Shown in pieces: positions 56,746 to 64,000 of a stretch of DNA of 64,000 nucleotides. Made by a program: the position numbers and the translations under genes. Within the stretch, counting starts at the first letter, position 1, and each line of letters begins with the position of its first letter. The stretch is taken from positions 2,006,001-2,070,000 of the forward strand of contig JAMJFZ010001228.1 of NCBI GenBank assembly GCA_026225945.1. The letters run 5' to 3'. The notes below the pieces were generated by a model. It was given only the letters and a program-made list of their open reading frames with translations. It was not told the origin of the DNA and ran no database searches. This DNA is from Cricetomys ansorgei (Eukaryota; Chordata; Mammalia; Rodentia; Nesomyidae).

Positions 56746-57127
56746 CTGACCCACAAGGAAATGCAAATGAGGTAACTTTAATCTTAGATCTGTCCTGGAT
56801 GGAGTAATTATGCTAAATAAGTTTTTCAGATAGAAATTTATTTTTCTGAGCCATTGAAGAGAGTTCATTTGAACTGCTGAAACAAAAAACAGTAATCCTA
56901 ATTTGATCAGGAGAGAAATGGGAGTTTGTGAATAGAATTTACTTGGAGTTTAAAATAAGTGTGATGGGTTTTTGTTTTTTCTTTTCTTTCTTTCTTCCCT
57001 TTTTTTTTTTTTGCAAGTTTTCTGTAAGCAATAAAAATCTTTACTTTGTTGCTGAAGTCCAAATTTTCCTGCTTTCAATGAAGAGACATCAAGTCCTAGT
57101 CTGCAAGGAGACTGGGTCCCACTGCCC

Positions 57128-57262
57128 AAGCTTGGTAATCCCAGTTCTAAATCACACTCATTGTACAGCCTTGAGAGTTCCTTTAACTCTTTGAGCTTCA
57201 GTTGCACGGTTGTAAGATGGACCAGTGATGTGCCTGTTAGGTAGACTAAAGCAATGGCTACC
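57128..57262 (+). repeat. MIR element
   Basis: GCCTTGAGAGTTCCTTTAAC, TCTTTGAGCTTCAGTTGCAC and GTTGTAAGATGGACCAGTGA follow MIR in order. Confidence 0.7.
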
Positions 57263-57384
57263 TTATCTGTTGCAGAGCAGCATGAGGTCTGTGTGAGACT
57301 GCACTGTTGGTCCTTCAGGTCTAGAGGATGATTTGTTGCTCATAATATGCTGGTTAAATGAAATGGGACTGATCCTCAGGGATG

Positions 57385-57515
57385 CACATATATCTGGATC
57401 CCTTTCCCAGCTCTGAGGTTATAAATGGACATCATTGTATTCGTTTTCATTTATGTGGCTCCTATGGGGGAACCCAGGTGCTCTTGTTTGAAAGGCAAGC
57501 ATCTTACTGTCTGAC
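57385..57515 (-). repeat. B4 SINE fragment
   Basis: CCCAGCTCTGAGGTTATAAA, TTATGTGGCTCCTATGGGGG and GAACCCAGGTGCTCTTG. Confidence 0.5.
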
Positions 57516-58350
57516 ATAATTATAGGAGGTTTAACTGAGTAAATCAGATAAACTTAGAAAACCGTAACAAAACAGTTTTAATATATATAAACCCCAGTCC
57601 CAACTTCAAATTCTTATTTCAAATAGATTATCAGACATATGCCTATGGGCCACCAGGAATACATCTTCATCTACATACCAGCCATGGCCTGAGACCTTTC
57701 CAGATGGACTTCATTGGGAACAGAGATGCTGAGGGTCTGCTCAGATGAAAGGGTCCATAAGCTCTTGTTTACGCAGGACCAGTTACTCTACCTAATGTAG
57801 AGAGTTGATAAAAGTGAATAGTGTCATAACTCAAATTTGTATTCAAACGCAGGTGGCAAAATGGTTTGCTAACCCTTATTTTAGGGAATTAGCTTAAAAG
57901 TAAGGAATGGTGTGCCAGTGGACGGGATGATTTGAAAGAAAATGTGAAATATCCACTAAGGAGCAATGGGGAGGTGACTAGCATGATTTTGGAAACTTGG
58001 CCAAATGAAAATGTTTATTTCTTTGTTTGTTTACTAAATTTAATTAATTATCTAAATAACTTTGAGACTATACTACCAACTTTGCTCCTTGAGAGACATC
58101 TAGAGACTTATATAAAAATAAAGAAATTTGGTATATGAGACATGTTTATGTTTGTAGAAATAATAATTATTTTGGGGGTATATTTGGCAGTAGTCAGCAG
58201 CTAATTAGTATCAGTGACCCTAATAATAAGTGCCCGAATATGTCTTCACTGTGTACCCACGCTACTGAGACAACCGGGATAGGGCTTCTAGTCACTGAAA
58301 TACAAAGGAGAAGTAAATTCACATCTTTCCAAAAAGTTAAAAAATACTAA
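57516..58350. other. Unique intron, nothing recognised
   Basis: AT-rich; no exon or repeat recognised. Confidence 0.4.
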
Positions 58351-58354
58351 ATCC

Positions 58355-58540
58355 TGGGTTGGCAAATGGCTCAGCAGGTAAAGGCGCTTGCCTTCAAGCC
58401 CGATGCCCTGAGTTTTATATCCAGAACTCACATGGAGGAAAGAGAATCAATTTCCTGCAGGTTATCCTCTGACTTCTGCAAGCATGAGATGGCACCAGAG
58501 AACACATACATATATATTTAATCTCTCTCCCCAACCTCTA
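58355..58540 (+). repeat. tRNA-derived SINE (B2/B4 superfamily)
   Basis: GGTTGGCAAATGGCTCAGC head followed by GGTAAAGGCGCTTGCC, GTTATCCTCTGACTTCTGC and a TACATATATATTTAATC tail. It is the + strand form of the 16083-16268 element. Confidence 0.85.
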
Positions 58541-58689
58541 ACACCTATAATAAACAGTTTAAAGTATTGAACTCTATACATAGAAAACAAATTATGAGAG
58601 GTTAAGTTGAATAAGACAGATGAAAAGAGAACTCAAAACTGATGTTTTTGAATCAGTTGAAATCAGTTTTTAATGCAAGTTTCCTTTCC

Positions 58690-58800
58690 TCAATAGCTTG
58701 GAGTTTTTATTTGTTCGCAGAGTCACTCCGAAGGCCTTAGAAGCCGCTGTTCAGAGGCGGAGCGTCTTATCCTCTGTCATGCACATCTTCGCAACTAATA
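58690..58800. promoter_or_regulatory. Small CpG-containing unique patch, candidate element
   Basis: GAGTCACTCCGAAGGCC and GCCGCTGTTCAGAGGCGG followed by AGCGTC carry several CpGs in AT-rich intron. GCCGC…GCGGA could pair as a short hairpin. Confidence 0.25.
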
Positions 58801-59084
58801 CTCAACAAGTCTAAAAGTGTGAAAAATCATCATGTTCTATGATTGTTTAACACCCGTTTTCTTACAAGATTGCTTTTCTAACACACTGCCAAGTGTGTGT
58901 CTAATGAATTGCTCCCAAGTTTTCAAATGGGGACTATTTGCGAGTACTTTATACCTAAACATTTTATATAAACTATTAAACAGCAGTTTATGATTGTACT
59001 TTTCATAACTTTTAAAAACCTTTAAACAAAACCCCAAGGATTGAGTAACATCTATTAATCCTAAACCGCTAATGTGTTTCTTTC

Positions 59085-59195
59085 CATCCTTTCCCTCCCT
59101 GTCTCCCTTTTCCTCCTCCTCCTCTCCTTCCTCCTCTCCCTCCTTCCCTCCCTCCCTCCTCCCTTTCTTCTCTCACTCCCTCTAGCCTTTCCTTT
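59085..59195 (+). repeat. Polypyrimidine (CCTT/TCC)n tract
   Basis: About 110 bp almost all C and T, for example CTCCTCCTCCTCTCCTTCC. Confidence 0.85.
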
Positions 59196-59199
59196 AGGT

Positions 59200-59840
59200 T
59201 TTATCAGCTTATTCCAATGTATGTACTCTTAAACCACGTGAATTATTATGAGGTAATTATTATGAATATCTTAATTATAGCCACATAGCTTAATTGCACA
59301 GTTGCATTGTTCAACTGTAACTTGGGTGTTAAGCACATCAGCTGCCATCAGGCATTTCACACGGGCGGTGCAGCCGAGTGGCTTTTACTTTAACACTAAT
59401 GTTTGCTCACCAATCAAGTTAACCTTTTCCAGAATATTTGTATCAGGATTTTACTAAGCAGTGATTCACAGTCAGTTTAATTGGAAAGTTTTCTTGAAAC
59501 ATAAGTCTAAAATCATGAAAAAAAAAAAAATGTCAACACGTCGGGGTAAGTGGCTAATCATTTTAATTCCGTCGGTAGTTAACAGCCATCTCATTCATCA
59601 CGACGGAGCGCTTCCATCCTAATATGAATGTAATATCTAATTCTGCAGCAGTTCAGTTGTAATTTAGTAACAATTACTGTCCACTCATTATAAAGTGGTG
59701 GGGGGAGCCCTGATGTAATTATCTTAATGCAGTTTGGTCAGACTGTACAGTAACACTGAAGTTTGTGAACATTGTGGAAACTTTAAATGGATGTGCACGA
59801 TTAGAAGCACATTACAGGGGACAGGAAGCAATTTTCCTTG
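59200..59840. promoter_or_regulatory. Repeat-free AT-rich block, candidate conserved enhancer
   Basis: No SINE, LTR or L1. It holds many TAATT/AATTA motifs (GAATTATTATGAGGTAATTA, TTCAGTTGTAATTTAG, GATGTAATTATC), CpGs in ACACGTCGGGG, TCCGTCGG and CACGACGGAGCGC, and an A14 run near 59518. The motif density suggests a developmental noncoding element, by inference only. Confidence 0.35.
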
Positions 59841-60124
59841 AGGTGTTTCCACTGCTGCTCATTGCATGTGCCTTGTTCCGCTTTTGGAAATAATTCTCAC
59901 TGACTTTAGTGCTTCAGGGTGTGTCTTCCAGACTGAAACCTTGGTGGAGGACACAGTAAAAAGACTGTCAATGATCTGTGACTTCTTTGGGCCCTGCCTA
60001 GTGGGAGCCCCTGCTGCCTTCCTGGGACCACCATGGGTCCTCTTAGCTCAAGGACTTAAGCTTAAGAACTCAAGCTCTTAGGGCAAGTCCTTTATAAGTT
60101 GCACTAGTTTTTATGTGTTTGAAT

Positions 60125-60650
60125 GGTATGCTTGTATATGTTTTTATGTGTGTATACATGCTTGCAGGTGTGTAGGTGTGTGTGAACATATATGTGCTTG
60201 CATGTTGAGATCAGAGGTCAATGCCAGATATCTCTCTTAATCACTTCCACCTTACCTTTTTGAGATAGAGTCCCTCATGGAACCTGGATCCCAACATATT
60301 AATTATACTGGCTGGCTAGTGAACTCAGGGAATTACCTGTCTCTTTCTCTCTAGCACTGCGATTACACGCCACACCATTGTTCCTGGCTGTTTTGTTTTG
60401 TTTTATTTTGTTTTGTTTGAGATTGGGTCTCATAATATAATTCTAGCTGGCCTGGAACTTCCTATGGCGATCAGGCTGGCCTTCATCTCAGAGATCTGCT
60501 TTTCTCTGCCTCCCAAGTGCTGGGATTAAAGGTATGCACCACCATGTTCAGCTCTAAGCCTGGCTCTTACATGGATGCTGGGTGTGGGACTCAAATCATC
60601 ATACCTATGTGGCAGGCACTTTAATGACTGAACCACTTCCTCAGCCCCTT
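60125..60650 (-). repeat. B4 SINE split by a B1
   Basis: Left part: GAGATCAGAGGTCAATGCC, TTTTTGAGATAGAGTCCCTC, TACTGGCTGGCTAGTG. Right part: TGGATGCTGGGTGTGGGAC and ACCACTTCCTCAGCCCC. A reversed B1 parts them. Confidence 0.85.
60390..60558 (-). repeat. B1 SINE nested in B4
   Basis: T-rich TTTTGTTTTGTTTTA tail, GGCCTGGAACTTCCTATGG, AAGTGCTGGGATTAAAGG. CCTGGCT flanks it at 60383-60389 and 60559-60565. Confidence 0.9.
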
Positions 60651-61195
60651 TATTTAAGAGATATTTTTATGTATTTATATTTTTATGTCATAATTATATT
60701 TATTATATAATATATAAATTATATTTATTTTATGTTATTTATAGTTTTATTTGAAGATACACTTTTAAATCATGATTTCCCTGTGTGTTCCCAGCTATCT
60801 AAGGCACAACACCCTCCTGTTCTGCTATACCTATGCGGTCCGAGACACATGCTGATGCCGTAAAGTAGGAGTCCATTGTTGGTATAATATGCCCCTTGTG
60901 TTTGCAACCTCCTCTCTAAGAGACTCTTTGCTCATTGTACCCATCCACCTCCTGCATTCTTGAATCCTGTTTTCAGTAAAGGATTTGACAAGTAAGCAGT
61001 AAGGAGAAAATGGCTTGTAGCACTTTACAGTCTCATTCTTTCTCAGGAGACTGGCTGGACTTCACCAACCAAAGAAAGTAAATTATGTTGGCAAAACTTA
61101 ATATTGTGTAAAAAAGATGGGAATCGGGCCAGTCAATTCTCTACATATCCAGAACCCCAAAGTTACCAATACTGTAGTTTTAGAACTCCCCATTA
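60651..61195. other. AT-rich then unique intron
   Basis: TTTA/TTAT low-complexity at 60651-60760, then unique sequence; nothing coding. Confidence 0.45.
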
Positions 61196-61201
61196 CCAAG
61201 A

Positions 61202-61536
61202 TGTGGTGGTTGGAATGAAAATGGCCCCTGTTGGCTCAGGGAATGGCACTATTAGGTGGTCTTGTTGGAAGGTGTAGGACCTTATTGGGGGAAATTTGTC
61301 ACTAGGGGAGGGCTTTGATGTTTCAGATGCTCAAGCCAGGTCTAGTTTCAACACTTTTCCTACTGTCTGCTGATCTGAATGTAGAATACTCACTACCTCT
61401 CCAGCACCATGCTCGCTTGCATGCTGCCATGTTTCCTGCAATGCTTCCTGCTATGACTGAACCTCTGAACTGTAAACCAGCCCCATTCAAATGGTTTCCT
61501 TTATAAGAGTTGCCAATAGAAACCCTAACTAAGATA
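61202..61536 (+). mobile_element. Solo LTR with perfect 5-bp duplication
   Basis: TGTGGTGGTTGGAATG start, GGGAATGGCACTATTAGG, TCCAGCACCATGCTCGC, CTGAACCTCTGAACTGTAAA and CCTAACTAAGATA end. CAAGA sits at 61197-61201 and 61537-61541. No internal retroviral region; rodent MaLR/RMER type. Confidence 0.85.
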
Positions 61537-61538
61537 CA

Positions 61539-62060
61539 AGATTTGACATACTTGTGGATATTTAGGCATATGCTCACTCTCGGCCCTGTGGATGGTAGCT
61601 AGAATCAGGCTAGATTTGGATTATTTTAGAAGGACACCAGGACTGATTACAGGGCACAGGTATACATCTCATTTAAGTGCTTTATAGAAAGTCTCTGCCA
61701 TTGACAAATTCTGAGTATTACTGAGTTTCACAGTCTCCCTGTGATTCTGACATCAGCCCATGTATGGATAACACTATTACCCATGAAGCCAGGTGTCTCC
61801 ATTCATGAACAGGTAGCATCTTAAATGGTCAGTCTTTTAGGATCTGAGTTCAGAGGTTCCAATGCATTGCTTTCCCTGTATTTTATGGAAGAGAAAAAGT
61901 AGCAGGAGAGCCCAGATCCAAATAGTCCCCAAAGAGTTGGGGAGTAGTGCTGATGGCAGGTTTGCGTAATCATGAAAGGAGTCGTTGGCATATACCCATA
62001 TACTATGGAATAGCATGGGATGGTTTCAAAGAATGATCTGTTTACTTAGATTCATAAAAC
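61539..62060. other. Unique intron between two solo LTRs
   Basis: No gag, pol or env-like frames, so the flanking LTRs are not the two ends of one provirus. Confidence 0.5.
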
Positions 62061-62064
62061 TGAC

Positions 62065-62412
62065 TGTTTTGTTTTGAATCAGCAATATTCCCCACAGGTT
62101 CATGTATGTGAACACTTGGTCCCCATCTGGTGGTACTGTTTGGAAGGTTATATAACCCTTAGGAGGTGAAGTCTTCCTGGAGAAAGTACATCACTGGGGG
62201 TGGGTTTGGAAGTGTGTAGCTTGACCCCCTCTCCCCTGTTTCCCATGTGCAGATGGAATGTGATCATTAGGCCTCAGGCCCCTGCTTCCACACCTTTCCC
62301 TCTGGGATGAATTCTATCCCCTTTGGAACTATAAGCAAGAATAAACACGTTCTCCCCAAAGTTGCCTTTAGCCAGGGTATTTTATGATAGCAACAGAAAA
62401 GTGACCAATGCA
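62065..62412 (+). mobile_element. Solo LTR, near-perfect 5-bp duplication
   Basis: TGTTTTGTTTTGAATC start, GAACACTTGGTCCCCATC, GGTGGTACTGTTTGGAAGG, CTATAAGCAAGAATAAACAC and GTGACCAATGCA end. Flanks CTGAC and CTTAC match at four of five positions. Confidence 0.8.
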
Positions 62413-62763
62413 CTTACTTGTTTTAATTCATCTACTGTTTACTGTGCCAGGGATCAAACCCAGGAACTTACATCTGCACAGCCATACACATCCACTGGTT
62501 AGAGACCTGGCTCACATTTACTCTTAAAGAAAACCAAATTGTACCATAATCTCTGGCATTTATTTTTAATTGCTGTATCACAAATCTAGGGGCTTGAAGC
62601 ATATATTTCTATCATTCAATCTTACAGGCATAAGCCTGAGTGGGCCTCACTGAGTTCTCTGCTTAGGGTCCCACCAAAACTCAAATCAAAGTTTCAGCCA
62701 AGCCAAGAGGCATTCTTACCTAGAGGGTCTGGAGAATCTGATTCTAAGCTCATTAAAGTTGTG

Positions 62764-62978
62764 ACAGTGTCTGGGGATGTCACTCAATGTCTAGAGAACT
62801 TGCCTGTCCTTCAGAATCCTTGGGTTCTATCCCCACAACTGCATAGACTGTGCATGCTGATTCATACCTGTAATCCTAGTGTGCCATAGATGGAGGCAGG
62901 AGGATCAGAAGCTCAGGGTCATCCTTGGCTACACAGTGAGTTGAAGGCCTCCTCTGGATGCATGATACTAAAAGTAAG
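62764..62978 (+). repeat. ID-head plus B1 composite SINE
   Basis: GTCTGGGGATGTCACTCAAT, GAACTTGCCTGTCCTTCAG and GGGTTCTATCCCCACAACTG form the head. ATACCTGTAATCCTAGTGTG and TTGGCTACACAGTGAGTTG form the B1-like body. Confidence 0.8.
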
Positions 62979-63615
62979 TAACTGGATATGGTAGAATTGT
63001 CTTCTTTATGGTTGTAGATAGGATGTCCCCATTTTCTGCTGCTTCTGAGCCTGGGTCACTCAACTCCCAATGTTACCTGTGTTCTGCTACAGAGCCACTT
63101 CAGTTTCAAAGCTAGTACCGGTGCATTCATGTATCCTGCTTTGAATATCTCTGATTTCCCATCTGCGCCCACCTGGAGAAAGCCTTGCTTTTGAAGGGCA
63201 TGTGATTACATTAGGCCCACTTGGATCCTCTCTCTTGTGATTGATTCACATTCAACTCATTAGTAATCCTAATTATATTTGCAAAATTCCCTTTGACACA
63301 TAACATAATCAGACTGTAATATCTCATCAAATCCAAAGTTCCAAGGATTAGGCAAGTTTTATGAGGGCATTTCAGGATCCCACTCACTGCATATGTAAAC
63401 ACAGAGCACCAAAATTGATACCAAATGCACATGAATATGCATGGGAGACTACTTGAAGTTATGTCGTGGCTTCAGAAGCCTTTATCCAAAATATCAGAAC
63501 CAGAAGTCGTGTGAGGTTCAGAATTTTAATTTTGGATTTTATAATATTTGCATGCGTATAGTGAGACATCTTAAAACTAAACCACAAGATTTCTCCCATA
63601 TTTTTGTGGTCTGTG
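62979..63615. other. Unique intron, nothing recognised
   Basis: No named repeat or exon. Confidence 0.45.
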
Positions 63616-63619
63616 GGCG

Positions 63620-63948
63620 AGGGTGAGTGAGCAGATGTACCAAGGAACACTGTCTCCTGTGTGCGTGAGTGTGTCGTCGAGATGTTGGCATGAAGTAGCT
63701 TTTACTCTCAGTCTCCATCTTAAATTTTGAGACAGGATCTCATTCACTAAACCTAGAGATTACCGATTCAGCTAGCTGGCCCACCATCAAACTCTAAGAA
63801 TTCTTCTGTTTGACGTAGCCCAGTGCCGGGTTAACAAGGTCATGCTACCTCAGCTGGTTACTTTATGTGGGTGCTAGGGATCAAACTGAGGTCCCCATGG
63901 TTTCCTGATAAGAACTTTTAACAACTGAGCTATCTCTTCAGCCCTAAA
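63620..63948 (-). repeat. B4-type SINE
   Basis: TTTTGAGACAGGATCTCATT, GATTCAGCTAGCTGGCCCAC, GCCCAGTGCCGGGTTAAC, GGTGCTAGGGATCAAACTGA and CTGAGCTATCTCTTCAGCCC. Confidence 0.85.
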
Positions 63949-64000
63949 AGCTGAGAATGAATACAAAATTTAATCATTTCATATATATTTTATACACATA

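Larger units (their letters stand above)
29179..64000 (+). other. Nckap5: Downstream intron of Nckap5 (partial)
   Basis: The next NCKAP5 coding block, which continues the coiled coil, was not found in the remaining 34.8 kb. The stretch holds SINEs, solo LTRs, L1 remnants, MIRs, microsatellites and unique DNA. Very long introns are typical of this gene, as I recall it. Confidence 0.65.

Noticed and set aside
56437..56868. Lys-Glu-Gly and Phe-Leu-Pro-Ser rich frames on both strands
   Set aside because: They arise from the (GGAA)n repeat, not from a gene.
61202..62412. Two LTRs as ends of one endogenous provirus
   Set aside because: Only about 530 bp between them without gag, pol or env traces, and each has its own 5-bp flank.
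1..64000. CRISPR array, bacterial operon, tRNA or rRNA genes
   Set aside because: Tandem repeats here are microsatellites and the tRNA-like A/B boxes belong to SINE heads. The sequence is clearly mammalian intron.

Overview
This window is rodent (muroid) nuclear DNA and lies almost entirely inside introns of one very large gene. The case for a rodent rests on its interspersed repeats: B1 (7SL-derived), B2/B3 and B4 SINEs on both strands, muroid Lx-type LINE-1 3' UTR pieces, rodent solo LTRs related to the MaLR/RMER groups, a URR1-type hAT fossil, and dozens of long GT/CA and purine microsatellites. I see no ID-element burst like that of rat. I cannot separate mouse, hamster, vole or deer mouse from the sequence alone.

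One protein-coding exon is supported, at 29045-29178 on the + strand. It encodes a charged coiled-coil segment that I recognise as part of the N-terminal region of NCKAP5 (Nck-associated protein 5). It has an AG acceptor and a GT donor. In the coding frame, a TAG stop touches the acceptor, so the frame opens exactly at the splice site. I found no neighbouring NCKAP5 exon, so the flanking introns are at least 29 kb upstream and 34.8 kb downstream.

Layout: 1-29044 is upstream intron, with B4/B3 SINEs, a GT-bearing LTR (1386-1839), a solo LTR with near-perfect target duplication (9519-9897), Lx L1 3' UTRs (7795-8275 +, 16795-17265 -, 20710-21350 +), URR1 (19700-19882), and a long repeat-poor stretch (about 9.9-13.3 kb). 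The exon sits about 120 bp downstream of a GT/GC alternating tract. 29179-64000 is downstream intron with more B4/B3/B1 SINEs, an L1 ORF2 scrap and Lx 3' UTR (34.3-35.0 kb), an ancient L1M 3' end (48.35-48.78 kb), MIR fossils, nested insertions (46.2-46.7, 53.1-53.8 and 60.1-60.65 kb), a 133-bp tandem duplication within CA-rich DNA (53.95-54.22 kb), purine tracts, a repeat-free block with homeodomain-type AT motifs (59.2-59.84 kb), and two related solo LTRs (61.2 and 62.1 kb).

Many open reading frames in the window are translations of GT/CA or purine repeats and are not genes. I found no CRISPR, operon, tRNA, rRNA or complete mobile-element gene, and no sign of a novel multi-gene system. The items most worth checking are the weakly spliced frame-shifting exon, the repeat-free candidate enhancers, the (TGACCC)5 array, and insertions datable by their target duplications.
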